Part shown: positions 34,992-46,200 of the stretch, piece after piece
Layout: the number at the start of each line of letters is the position of its first letter
How positions within the stretch are numbered: the first letter of the stretch is position 1
Assembly (NCBI GenBank): GCA_030247855.1
Contig: JAPDRN010000090.1
Coordinates: 1-64,000 of the forward strand
Source of the DNA: Knufia peltigerae
Lineage: Eukaryota > Ascomycota > Eurotiomycetes > Chaetothyriales > Trichomeriaceae
Direction: 5' to 3'
Length of the DNA: 64,000 nucleotides
Notes under the pieces: model-generated
Told to the model about the DNA's origin: nothing
Seen by the model: only the letters and a program-made list of their open reading frames with translations
The model's database searches: none
Program-made: the position numbers and the translations under genes

Positions 34992-35924
34992 GATGATCGT
35001 TGGACAATTGATGAACACAAAACAAAGCTTTTCGGATATTGGGAGTCCACTTGAGAAAGAGAGCACTGAAGTTGGCAAAGGGCAGGCTTCAAATTATAAG
35101 GCTTTAGGCGCAAATGTCAGGGTTTGGAGCCATATGGGACGTTGAGATCCAGATCCCCGATTTTAGCGAAGTCATATCGCAAATCTCACCATATCCACGT
35201 CCTCGGTGAGTTTCCTTTTGGCCAGTATCGCTGAAGCCTCAGACCTTTGCGTTTGTTTGATGGAACCACGGCTATTGGCCCCGCGAGGCCGTGGCGTGGC
35301 AAAAGCCCGGTGGGTGGGCGGCGGGATACCTTACAGACTTCCTTCGGTGGTACTTACCTTTAGTGGGCGCCAGGCCTATATCAGGTGTTCCCACGACTGA
35401 TCCAATAATAAGAACAGGTGGAGTCGCAGAAGACCCATGAAATTTGAAGGAAGCTGATTCCGCAAGTCCTCGAAGCCGTGTTCCCACGAAGAGATATATG
35501 TCGGACCCCTAAAGGCAGGTACGAGCGTTAAATGATCATGACTAAGAACTATGGCACAACTACGCGACCCAGCAAACGGGTTTGGCACACAGAGAAGCAA
35601 ACAGTCAGGGAGCAAGCACATTGACGCGTCGACAACAGTTCTGTTCAGAGGTCTCGATTCGATGGACTTGTAGGTACGATGCCGTCACTGAAAGGGCTCA
35701 TACACCATGCTGGAGCGGCAGTAGACCGAGAATTCCTGGATGGATAGGCTAGATAGGCCCGTCAGTCACGCTGTCACTGAGGTGGATATTTTGGCCAGAC
35801 GTCTGCTACATATAAACAGGTACGATAGTCCTCTGAGTCCTATGAGTGAATGTGCTATACAAGTACTGTCGGCCAGCTTGTCCTCGGTTTTTAATTCTTC
35901 TGTGTACCCTTTCTCTCCGATATC
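34992..35924. promoter_or_regulatory. Shared divergent promoter, amine oxidase / aldehyde dehydrogenase
   Basis: 933 bases lie between the opposed start codons of the amine oxidase and aldehyde dehydrogenase genes, which act in consecutive chemical steps. Co-regulation from this region is a reasonable inference. I found no coding frame worth calling and no unmistakable repeated operator. Confidence 0.5.
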
Positions 35925-37601
35925 ATGGATCGATCATTACCATTCAAGGTGAGTACGACCTTACTCCGCCTTCGGCCGGCAGGGGCTGCAAGTATCTGAC
36001 TATGCCTTCAGCTCGACGATCCTGTTCTCTTCCATGAGATGTCGCTCTTGAACGGCAAATGGGTTCAATCCAGGTCTCATGAGCAATTTGATATCGAAGG
36101 TAAGCGCTTATAGTACGCCCATGGCACTGGTCGTCATTCATGGACGGGAATATTCTAGATCCTGGCAGTGGCAAAGTGTTTGCGAGCTGTCCAACGAACA
36201 AGGTGGACGATGTGGACAATTACGTGCGCACCTCGCACGAGGCATTTCGCGAATACCGCCATGTCAACCCGCGCCAACGTGCCAAATGGCTGTTGAAATG
36301 GCATGACCTCATCGCGAATGCTCGAGAGGACGTTGCCAACTTGGTGACATACGAGACCGGGAAGCCTTTGAGCGAGTCACGCGGCGAGATAGACTATGCC
36401 CTCGGTTTTGCGTGGTGGTTTGCAGGCGAGGCTGAGAGGGTGCGTGGCAGCATCGCTATACCCTCCAATTCAGAACGCCGAACGTATGTCATCAAACAGC
36501 CAATTGGTGTCAGTGTCGCGCTCGTCCCGTGGAACTTCCCCGTCGCTATGATCATCCGCAAGGTCGCGGCCGCTCTGGCAGCGGGTTGTAGCATGATCGT
36601 GAAGCCGTCTCCAGAGACGCCGCTGAGCACATTGGCACTTGCTGATATGGCACTGCGTGCTGGTTTCCCCCCGGGAGTCTTTAATGTCATCACCACCGAC
36701 AATACCAACACACCTTCAGTCAGCGAATCTCTTTGCAAACACCCTCTAGTACGAAAGGTAACCTTCACGGGCAGTACCGCAGTGGGAAAGCTCATTGCCA
36801 AACACTGTAGCGATGGTCTCAAGAGAGTAACTCTCGAACTAGGTGGTAACTGTCCCTTCATCGTCTTCGACGATGGAGACCTTGAACAGGCCGTGGCAGC
36901 CCTGATGATACTCAAGTGGCGCACAGCAGGACAAGCCTGCACTCATGCAAACCGAGTGTACGTGCAACGTGGTGTTTATGACAAGTTCGCGCAAATGATG
37001 GTCAACGCGACACAAGATCTGCGAGTGGGACATGGTGCTGAGCCCTCCACCACCATGGGAGCTCTGACTACCAGTCGAAGTCTCGAAAAGCTGGAGCGGC
37101 ACGTTGCTGATGCCGTCGGCCAAGGAGGCCAGGTGCTCTATGGTGGGAAGTCACTTAACAAGCACGGTGGCTATTTCTTCGAGCCCACTATCATCTCCAA
37201 CATGACTCCTTCAATGTTGACTACACGAGAAGAAATCTTCGGGCCTCTTCTAGGTTTGTACAGGTTTGACACCGAGGAAGAGGTCGTGGGATTGGCAAAT
37301 GATACCTCTCTGGGCCTTGCCTCCTATTTCTTCACGCGCGATGTACAGAGGACCTGGAGACTCTTAGAAAGCCTCGAGGCGGGTATGATTGGAATGAACA
37401 CTGGTTCGAATCCCCTTGACACCGCCAGACTGTGGGTTGGTGCTGACGCAGATGCTAGGAAACGCTTCCGGAGCAGAGTCCCCGTTCGGCGGGATCAAAG
37501 AATCAGGTTACGGTAAGGAAGCTGGAAAGGATGTGGCTGTTGAGGAGTACTTGATCGCGAAAACCGGCACTCTTACTGTCGGCACGATGTCAAAATTGTG
37601 A
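35925..37601 (+). CDS. Aldehyde dehydrogenase, succinate-semialdehyde type, peroxisomal
   Basis: The model is join(35925..35948, 36012..36099, 36159..37403, 37459..37601), 499 residues. The start MDRSLPFKLDDPVLFHEMS joins through two small exons into the ALDH core; all frames agree. Catalytic residues are Asn163 in PWNFP, Glu264 in TLELGG and the nucleophile Cys298 in GQACTHANR. Toward the C-terminus is ESPFGGIKESGYG. Overall it resembles succinate-semialdehyde dehydrogenases. The protein ends in SKL, a canonical peroxisomal signal, which is unusual for that family and matches the SRL-ended amine oxidase next door. The last intron has an uncommon GTTCGA donor; its acceptor TAG follows a CTGAC branch point. 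Confidence 0.94.
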
Positions 37602-38228
37602 AAGAAATAGACCTGGTTCGAAGCTCGAGAGATCAGCAGCATATAGTCAGTCCATTTTTGCTCGAAGACCATGGAGTCCTTGGTCGGCCGCATCTGTCTG
37701 AGTGAAACCTGAACTTCTCAGGGGCTTTGTCCCCCAGCTTTTAAGAAAAGTCTTTGAACTCTCTTACGACGTATGATGACTATCCAGTCAAAAAGGCAAC
37801 ATGAACCGAACATCACATCAAGGTCAACTTTGGAGACGATCAACAAGGAGCGACCGTTGACTGTCTGTGAACCTCGGATTTCGGTGGCCCTACACCTTCT
37901 TATCATACGCAATACTCCGTCCTCGTACGGATAGCCTTACTTAGTTAGATATCTTATCGGCACGGAAATTGTTTATGTCATCTTTCGCTGAATCCTTCCC
38001 CTTTCTCTAGCATCAATTGCGCCCAGATAAATCTTGCAAGGCAACCCCACATACGGGGCGTGCCGGTGCCTCGACTGGACACAGCATATGAGAGGTGTAG
38101 CAAATGAGTGTTCAAGCGTCAAGCATCAAAGATCAAATGTTCAGTGAAATTACAACCAGGCTCTTTATCTGCGGGCCCTCCACAACGCAGTAGGAGCCTC
38201 GCACAGTCTCACGTTGTAAATCTCCGCC
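37602..38228. other. Intergenic region upstream of M20 gene
   Basis: 627 bases between two genes on the same strand. It should hold the aldehyde dehydrogenase 3' end and the promoter of the M20 gene. Nothing else is visible. Confidence 0.45.
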
Positions 38229-39398
38229 ATGATTGCTCCCTACGACGCCGATGTGTCCTGTAGCGATGTCATATCTTTGACACAAACTCTCATACGAATT
38301 GATTCTTCGAACCCCGATTCTGGCGGGCCAGGAGAGAAGGAGGTGGCGCGATATATCAAGACATGGCTCGACCACCGAGGCATCGAGACACACTGGATTG
38401 AACCATCTGCCGGGCGGCCGACGGTGGTCGGGGTGGTGCGAGGCTCGGGAGGCGGAAAGAGCTTGATGCTCAACGGACACATCGACACCGTCACTTTGCG
38501 CGGGTATGACGGTGATGCGCTCGGCGCGAATATCTCCAAAGGATGTATATATGGCAGAGGGGCCGCTGACATGAAGAGCGGCATTGCAGTCATGATGGTG
38601 GCGCTCGACCGTGCTAAAGGTCTCAAGCTCAAAGGCGATGTGATCCTCTCGGCGGTGGCGGACGAAGAGATGAACAGCATCGGCACCGAGCAGTTGATCG
38701 CGGCAGGTTGGCGAGCTGATGCAGCACTGGTCGCCGAGCCCACGGAGATGGACATCGTCCACCACCACAAGGGCTATACGTTGTTCGAGGTCGACATTCA
38801 CGGTTCAGCTGCGCATGGGTCCCGACCCGACCTGGGCGTCGATGCCGTCTGCAAGGCAGGCCACTTTTTGGTCGAACTGGATCGCCACGCTCAAGAGCTC
38901 AAGAAGCGGTTCGAGGCCGCCGAAGTCGAGAACAGCGTCGGCAACATTCACGTCGGCACCATCAAGGGTGGAGAGGAGGTCAACTCGTACCCTGCTCGCT
39001 GTAATATCTCGATCGAACGTCGTACCGTCGGCAGTGAACCCACAGAAACCGTCAAAGAGGACCTCTTGAAAATCTTGACCAAGTTGTCGCGAACCGTGCC
39101 CGACTTCAAGTTCGACCTTCGCACGACCTTTGCTCGATCTCCATTTTCCATTGCTCGCGACCATGAATTCGTCAAACTCGTGGCCAAACACGCCGCGACA
39201 AGGACCGGCAGGGAGCCATCACTCCATGGAGCAGCTTACTGGACAGATATGGCGTTGCTCGCTGATGCGGGAATCCCCGGTTTGGTATGGGGTCCGAATG
39301 GCTTTGGCTTACACGCAAAGACGGAGTGGGTAGAGATCGAGTCGTTGCACGAGCTTCTGGATTCCTATGTAGCAATTGCGGCGGAATTTTGCAAGTGA
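38229..39398 (+). CDS. M20-family deacylase (ArgE/DapE/ACY1 type)
   Basis: A single-exon gene of 389 residues. The di-zinc site is readable: His84 and Asp86 in NGHIDT, bridging Asp114 in GRGAADMKSG, the Glu146-Glu147 pair in ADEEMNS (catalytic base and ligand), Glu170 in VAEP, and His362 in GFGLHAKTE. The dimerisation insertion runs from about 180 to 290. Family members remove N-acyl groups from amino acids or cleave small peptides, for example acetylornithine or succinyl-diaminopimelate. In this setting deacylation of an N-acylated diamino acid is plausible. It has no peroxisomal signal, so it is probably cytosolic. Confidence 0.9.
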   Translation: MIAPYDADVSCSDVISLTQTLIRIDSSNPDSGGPGEKEVARYIKTWLDHRGIETHWIEPSAGRPTVVGVVRGSGGGKSLMLNGHIDTVTLRGYDGDALGANISKGCIYGRGAADMKSGIAVMMVALDRAKGLKLKGDVILSAVADEEMNSIGTEQLIAAGWRADAALVAEPTEMDIVHHHKGYTLFEVDIHGSAAHGSRPDLGVDAVCKAGHFLVELDRHAQELKKRFEAAEVENSVGNIHVGTIKGGEEVNSYPARCNISIERRTVGSEPTETVKEDLLKILTKLSRTVPDFKFDLRTTFARSPFSIARDHEFVKLVAKHAATRTGREPSLHGAAYWTDMALLADAGIPGLVWGPNGFGLHAKTEWVEIESLHELLDSYVAIAAEFCK

Positions 39399-41021
39399 TG
39401 ATAGACTTGAGAGGTTTCATCGTCTGCACCTCTTCTTCCATTTATGTATCCTGGGACCGGGGAATATCATGGCACCTTCTTCAGCTCCGTTTCAAGTATG
39501 TTGAAGTGCGCTGATGAGGACGGTGTCTTCTCTAAGCTGTACATAGGGATCTTCAGGTAGGCCTCTTGGTCCCATGTAAATTCTGTTCTAGAATACCTAT
39601 GACTAGGGTCATCCGAGCAAACAATCAGCGGATGACCAGTCCGACTTTCTGGAAGTCCGAGGCGTGGCAATGGTGCGTGTTCATTGTTCACCACGAATCT
39701 CGAAGGACGACGGATTCATACAAAACGAGTATGGAGCCGCTTACTTCCCACCAGGTTACACAGGAGTTCGTCGAGATAGTCGGCTTTTCACAGTGCATTA
39801 GGATTCCGCAAGATCAGTTGTGCTTTACGAGGCAACCGTCGGAACCAAGCACGTCGAAAGGTCGCCCCCGTAAGGTGAGAATAATTGGCCGTGGCCAATG
39901 CGGTATCGCGACGCTCCTCGGCTCCATCTATATCTTTGCAGAGCACAATTTGTACTAACGATGCGACTTCCCATCATCATGCCGATTCCGAAAACCGAGA
40001 TCCCTTGTAAGTTCGAAGAGCTGAAAGAGCTGCGGGGGAGACCGGTCACGACGACCTGCTGATGAACGATTCGTGTGACCTTTTTCTTGGAGGCGAGAAA
40101 GCTGGTGAGATTCAACTCGCCCAGGATCGTTGATTTACCTAGAGGAACTCAGAAGGAAGATTGGCAGTGCTTCCTCGAAGGCGTCAAGAAAAACGTGCGT
40201 ACTCCGGCCACTTTGTAACGACGTGATCGATCTGATGGACGAGTCTCCTCGACTCACTCGGTCGAAATCTGAAGAGCACCTTCAATGCGTCACGGTGGGG
40301 GATGGTTCTTCTATATTCGCCAAGTGGGTGAGTTGGCAGCTGCACGGTAGCGGTCGAAGGCATGAATTCAGCGGTTGGAGGCACGTTGATTTTAACCTGG
40401 CTGAGGAGGTGTTCAACTCATGCAATTGTGCTTTGGCGTCCCGAAAGGAGCTATATCAAGCGCGCTCCTATATACAGTACTTTGTCCATAACCCCAAGTC
40501 AATCCTGACTAATCGCTACTATACACATTTTTTTCCCACTCGGTGCTGGAGGTAAAATTCAACCTCAAGGCTCGCCACCCCTGTTTTGACATCAAGTCTT
40601 CTTTTCATTTCGACCTTTCATCATAATACAGGGTAACATTCATCTTGGTACTAGTATCAGTAAAAGAATAAAACGAAACCCCACCAAAATGTCCGCTAAA
40701 AAACAGCTCAAGTCAAGTACAACCAGGTCCCAAAGACTTCAACAATCTTCTCAACATACTCCATAATGGAGCAGCGTAGATAAAATTCAGGCCACCGGCC
40801 TATTTTTTGTCCGCAAAAAAAATGTTCATTTTTCAGAGCACAAAATCTTCCCAAACTAGAAAATACCAGTCCAATTTAATTCCTTTTCATTTCCTTTGTC
40901 TTTGCTTTTCATTTCTTGAGTGAAAGACGTAGTAGTAGTGTCTTCGCATCTCAAATTCGCCTTTTGCGTCATTTCGTCATAGTCATCGTCGTCTTTCTCG
41001 AGCCATACTTGGATCAATTTT
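39399..41021. other. Gene-poor region with one weak ORF
   Basis: 1.6 kb between the M20 gene (+) and the Clr5 gene (-). An ATG frame of 120 codons at 39599-39958 (+) encodes RKVRIIGRGQCGIA near its end, reminiscent of the glycine-rich start of kinase-like or DUF3669 fungal proteins, and then stops; it may be a fragment of such a gene. The frame at 40130-40555 lacks an ATG. No full gene is supportable. Confidence 0.4.
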
Positions 41022-43283
41022 TCAAGGCCCGTCGATAACATAGTAGCCTAAGGCAAGCTTTGTTGAGGCAAGCTTTGTTGAGGCAAGCTTTGCTGCTTTA
41101 GAATGAAACTCAGCTGACATCCAGGACGGAGGGTCAGGGATATCGAGATCTTCTTGGTGCCCGATGGTCCATTCGAGGTTGCGTTCCCAATTGAGACGTC
41201 GGGTAAAGTAATCCGACACTTCAGTGGCTGTATCGACTCGTCCAGTCAGTACCAATGCGTGGGTATATTGAGAGACGCTCGACCACGTCGCGTTATCCTC
41301 CAGACCGCACACTTCGAAGCGACCAAGCAACGCAGCGAGAAGATGCTGTTCCGCCTCCTCCAGTCTGTTGGTTTGTAGCTCGATTACCCCACGTCTGTGT
41401 AAAATCATAAATCGATATTTCGCTAGGTCGGAACGACTGCCGTTCAACTGCTTCGTGGCTTTCGTAATATACACGAGGGCCTCGTCCAGATTATCTTGTT
41501 TCTCCAGACCGCGGGAGATGAGGACCCAGCGGGTGATGGTCACGATGCTGTCGAGTCCCAAGTACGCCTCGCAGACAGCAAGAGAAGCTTTCAAGGTCGT
41601 GACGCCTTTTCTGAGTCGACCGCAATACATATCACACCACGCGGTGTAATGTTCGATGATGAAGGTATTCGGATGGTAAAATCCCTGAATGTTTATGATT
41701 TGAGTCTGCGCAAAGGGTAGCTTCTGGCCCCAGTAAATACGGCCGTTGGAGTGCCGAATAAGATCCGCCCAAACATAGCGAAATGGCACAGCAAAGGCAT
41801 CCTTGTTTTCGAGATAGTGCGCTTGTTCAAGTGTATTGCAGGTGTTGGAGAGGAATTGTTTCAGATCTTTCTCTCGGCCATCTGATGCAAGAATCACCTG
41901 CATCCAAATAAGAGTTGGAAGGAGCCATTCACCAACTCCATCAAGTAGTCCGTAGACGACCCGACTTTCGTCATCATCTTGCGTGATATCGTTGACAAAG
42001 TCTTTAGGATCTTGCGAACTGTGTGAAATATCCATCGGGCCAATGTCGATACCGCGACGGAATAATCCACTTTCAACGGGCTTGGAATACTGATTTGCAT
42101 GCAAACTATTATAGTTTCCTTCTTTCATGATGATGTCCTGATTTCTGGAAATCTCAAAGTTGGTCATTGGCTCTTCCTTGAAGTCATAACATTGAAGGCT
42201 TGTAAAGCCTGACCGTGTGTCCAGTAGAGCAATCACAAAGCTTGTTCTATCAGGACAAAGAGCTACCGTAGGTAAGGTATCATGTAAAACAGTGGTCGGC
42301 TCGGGATAGGCCAAAGACCTTGGCTGATCATCCAGAATACATGGCTCCCAATTCATGCCATTATCTTCGCATAGAGGCCACTGGGGACTGGGTGGGTTCT
42401 TCACGACAACTGACATGGGCAAAGAAGAGGCCAGGTCATCACAACTTGCAATCGTACACAAGTTATCAACTTGTATAGCAGAAGTCTGGACCGCCGTGGG
42501 AGAAGAATGGCAAGTGGGTGGGTTCTCGAGAAATATGCAGACAGATCTTCTTTCGAAGTCTCCCCCGCTGACTTGGACACTGTCGTCACTTGGGACTATC
42601 CAACCCGTGTAGGTTGCGAAGGGATTTCCAAGAGAGTATCGCTTATAGTCACCAGGGGCGCCCGAGATATCTGGATAAGGTGCTGGCCGACCTAAAAATG
42701 GAGTAATGCCAGCATTCCGTAGCACTAGCCTGGCATTTTCAAGTGATGGGAGTGAAAAGTCGTCATGAGCTCTGCCGAACCTTTTCTTAACCCTGTCACA
42801 TTCCTTTTTGATCTTCTTAAGGTTGAAGTGTTCCGTACCCCAGCGCTTTGGTACTTTAAACACGATTTCATACCCAGCATTCCGCTCATTGTTTGCAACT
42901 GACATCATCGCTAGGTAATGTTGAGACGGGGTCTTTTTGCGTTCTAACTTCCAATCTCTGAGTCGATTCTTGATCTGCCTTTCGCTGCAAGGGAAGTGAT
43001 TTGAAATGAGGAAGGCCTTAATGTATCCGCATGTTCTATTCTCGGCGAGATATAGATGGCCGATGGCCTCTCTCCATATTTCCCACGCATCTCTTGGATG
43101 ATGCAGGGATCTGGCGTTCGACATGGCGGACAAAATAACTCTTGTCACCACCAGATGGTCGCGAGCAGGATTTTGAACGGTCAAGATCCCAGAGCTTGTG
43201 CTTCGGCACCTGAGGAAGAGCACGTGCTGGAAGTCACTGCGGGTCTTGTTGTCAATCCCACAGTTTTCTGGTTGGAGGGACAT
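41022..43283 (-). CDS. Clr5-domain protein with TPR-like C-terminal region
   Basis: A single open frame of 753 residues from ATG 43283. The N-terminal Clr5 domain lies near residues 66-115 (DAWEIWREAIGHLYL through ERQIKNRLRDWKLERK). Clr5 domains occur at the start of many Pezizomycotina proteins and are named after a fission-yeast silencing factor. The middle is low in recognisable structure. Residues about 560-700 look like helical repeats (ALVYITKATKQL, RLEEAEQHLLAAL), as in TPR proteins. The C-terminus holds a perfect short tandem repeat, KLASTKLASTKLA. Function is unknown; a role in transcription or chromatin is only suggested by the Clr5 domain. An alternative start at the internal Met before SNARSLHHPRD would still keep the domain. 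Confidence 0.75.
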   Translation of the reverse strand: MSLQPENCGIDNKTRSDFQHVLFLRCRSTSSGILTVQNPARDHLVVTRVILSAMSNARSLHHPRDAWEIWREAIGHLYLAENRTCGYIKAFLISNHFPCSERQIKNRLRDWKLERKKTPSQHYLAMMSVANNERNAGYEIVFKVPKRWGTEHFNLKKIKKECDRVKKRFGRAHDDFSLPSLENARLVLRNAGITPFLGRPAPYPDISGAPGDYKRYSLGNPFATYTGWIVPSDDSVQVSGGDFERRSVCIFLENPPTCHSSPTAVQTSAIQVDNLCTIASCDDLASSLPMSVVVKNPPSPQWPLCEDNGMNWEPCILDDQPRSLAYPEPTTVLHDTLPTVALCPDRTSFVIALLDTRSGFTSLQCYDFKEEPMTNFEISRNQDIIMKEGNYNSLHANQYSKPVESGLFRRGIDIGPMDISHSSQDPKDFVNDITQDDDESRVVYGLLDGVGEWLLPTLIWMQVILASDGREKDLKQFLSNTCNTLEQAHYLENKDAFAVPFRYVWADLIRHSNGRIYWGQKLPFAQTQIINIQGFYHPNTFIIEHYTAWCDMYCGRLRKGVTTLKASLAVCEAYLGLDSIVTITRWVLISRGLEKQDNLDEALVYITKATKQLNGSRSDLAKYRFMILHRRGVIELQTNRLEEAEQHLLAALLGRFEVCGLEDNATWSSVSQYTHALVLTGRVDTATEVSDYFTRRLNWERNLEWTIGHQEDLDIPDPPSWMSAEFHSKAAKLASTKLASTKLALGYYVIDGP
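41051..41095. repeat. 15-bp direct repeat, three copies, in frame
   Basis: The unit AGGCAAGCTTTGTTG occurs at 41051-41065 and 41066-41080 and, with one change, at 41081-41095. It lies inside the 3' end of the Clr5-domain gene and encodes a five-residue repeat on the minus strand. Its unit length is a multiple of three, so copy-number change would not shift the frame. Confidence 0.95.
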
Positions 43284-46200
43284 GTAGCAATCGTAGCTAC
43301 ATGATCAAGCAAACTCTTCATGCAGTTGCTGATTTGCTGGAAGATACTGTCGTATCGCCCAGTCTGTCTTCATCAGAGCTGGGAATGTGAAGAACTACCC
43401 GGGGGGTCGCTGAGCAACCAATTGGCAAATGTGAGCGTGGGCGATTAGATTTAGTGGGAATGGAGGATGGGATGGGATAGATGCAGGCAGAATCGCAACC
43501 ATGCCCGGGCTCTGGGGACTTGGCGATCTTTCTGACCTGTTCTTTTGTTAACCGATGGGGAAAGCAGTCATGCACTCCATGTGCACGAGCAGCGAGTCAT
43601 AGGCGAGCTGAAAGAGGAGTAGGGCAGGGGCAAACGAAGATCTTGGAGACAAAGCAGAGGAGCAAATCGAGGGAGTTGAGAGATGGCTTGGGCTGGAAGG
43701 TAGAAAAAAATACCGGGGTAGGCTGAAGAAGTCGGGACCTACATGGCTGGTGGTGGACCTACTCGTGTCTGCTGCTGTTGTGTAACAATAAACAGCCACC
43801 CCGGTAAGCGAAAGAAAAGTGTATCGAATGAGAGGTTGGGAAGAAGGCTTGAACAGAGGACTGTCATGCATACTTAGGTGAAGGAGTCGGCGTAGAAGTG
43901 GCATTGGTCAGGCTGAAGAACTCAGGAACAAACGGCGAGGGCAATGGTGAATAGGGAGAAAACGGCAGGGAAACTCACAATCCCATTCTCTGGACACATC
44001 AGGGACATGCAGAATAGCATGACTAGAAGAAAAGAATCCGAGCAGGACAAGGTGGATTTGATTCTACTTACTCTGTCCGTGGCGGGACGGATCAACATGT
44101 CGAGAACGAGGAGTTTAGCTTCATTTGGGATACGAGTACTCCGTACGAGTACGACTAATAAGGCAGGAAGGAGCGCATCCATCACCGAAGGAGCTTGGAA
44201 TGGGCGGGAAGAGATACCTAAGGTATATACCTAGGGGACGCCTAAGCCTGACCACAAGCCCGCCCAATGTGGCTACTACTAGCGCCGGAGTTCAGGCATC
44301 AAATGAGAGATCAACGCCTGGCTTCGGCAAGACGCAAAGCCAGCGACGAGCCTACCATGGTTGTTGGCTTGATGGACAAGCCTGTATCTTCTGCCTGGTC
44401 ACAATCTGGCGCCTCGGTACGTACCTTAGGTGGATACCTTGAGGTAGAGAGCAGGAAACAGGGAGGTTCATCAGGGAATTAAGCAGTCCTCGGACCCGGG
44501 AAGTGAAGATGATTTCTACCGCCCACTCCCTGATAAATTTGCACTCCTTACGGTATTCCGTACTTTCTGATAAAAACTTAAGGCGTCGGCACACGGCCCT
44601 GGCCAGGCTGATCTTAGGCACGATCGGTGGTAAAGACACAGGTGCTCCAAGTATGGCGAACTGGCCTCACCATTTTCTCCCACATATTGGTCAGTCTCGT
44701 TTCACGCTCTTTAGTCAAATGAAGGACTCGCTGGTGAGCATACCACCGGTTATTGTACAGTATAGTCCGTTCCCAACCGAGTACTTTTCAAAACGCCAAC
44801 CGCAGCCTGCCCAGATCCTGCACGCTGTACGATGTGCATGACAGACTGTCTTTTTCTCTCTGCCGTCTCCACCTATCACTTCTTCAAGTCGACGCCCCGT
44901 GCTTGCAGCTAGCCTAGGCGGCCTGCGTGGACAACGCTGGCCGGCCCAGCTTGCATTTCGCTGTGCATTGAGTGGCCCATCTATGGCTGGCTTGTGAAGC
45001 ATGGCTACCCAGCAATCGAGGCATCCACTCGCGTGCCTGGAAATCGAATGTCACCAGTGAGCTGTCGCTTGGGCTGTTGGTTGCATTGATCCCTTGCTGG
45101 CATTCGTGGGTCGTGGCGTCCGGTTCCCTTGTGCAACAGAGCACCACCTGCCGTCATGATCACATATTCTTTGAAACGATTTCACCTAGATCAGATATCC
45201 GAATGCTGCGGAAGGCAGGGAGAAGCATGTCGTCTGCATCCGGTTAACAATCAAGCCTCGGTGTCAGAGTGAATCGCCAGAGATCTACTGCGTATGGGTG
45301 GGTGTTTCTGTGCTAATGAGTTCCCACCTACGCCATAGTTGCTGGAGAGCTTGTCTTGCGAGATCCACCCCACCCCCAGGGGTCGACTTTGGAGGAGGAG
45401 AGGAGCTGGGATGAATTATACTCCGTCCTTAGGCGAGGCATGCATGATCACCAGCCTGTCTTCCAATAAATGACCATGGACAGAGTACGCACAGAGACCT
45501 CGGCCAGCAATAGGTGGCCTTCTGACGACACGATGGATTTTTGTTTCCATGCATCCTAGTCGTTGACCTTCACGCTAAGGCATGAATCTGTGTGTTGCAG
45601 TTGTCTTTGGTGGTGCCACTTTGCACCAACGAAGCTGCCTCCGTTACGGAGCAAATAGGTAGGTCTCCAGACTAAATCGATAAGGGTCTAGAGTCTCCTC
45701 GTCGCTCATTCGAAGTGCCCTCGAACTCATAGGCACAGCTTGTCGAATTGTAAGTGGACCAAGAGCTTCAGCGCAACCAAGAGGAGGAAAAAGTGTAGAA
45801 AATATTGACTTTGACGCTCAGTCATTCATACATAACGAGACTTTGATGATCACAAGAAACGTTATCGAAGACAGCGCATCGTATCCCGAAGGAGTGACTT
45901 TGATTCTCATTCTGTGATAATGAACTATGGAAAGAACTGCTCGCGCCCTCGGGACAAAGGACGGACTAGCGCTGAAAGTAATGCTTGTAGCTCATGCTCT
46001 AGACAGGATACCGTAGCATCATGCCTCCCTGCTGGCATTCTTCTACGAATCGTGCGATGCTTCACTTTGCCCGACGCCACATCGAAGAGTCCGTGTCGAA
46101 GCTGCCTCGTTTACGAGATGCCAGGCATTGGTCTCGGCTCCTGGGGTCGCGGAGGAGGCCTCGTGGGTGGAGGAGGCGTGCGATTGCGGTTGGGAGCTCC

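Noticed and set aside
37402..37416. A GGTTCGAATCC sequence resembling the tRNA B-box
   Set aside because: It lies at the exon 3/intron 3 junction of the aldehyde dehydrogenase gene. No A-box, acceptor stem or cloverleaf can be built around it; it is most likely chance.
38133..38801. A 222-codon minus-strand open frame
   Set aside because: It is antisense to the M20 gene, where all zinc-site residues are readable on the plus strand.
39599..39958. A 119-residue ORF with a glycine-rich GRGQCG motif
   Set aside because: The motif alone is too short to claim a kinase-like or DUF3669 gene, and the frame stops directly after it; kept only as a remark in the intergenic entry.
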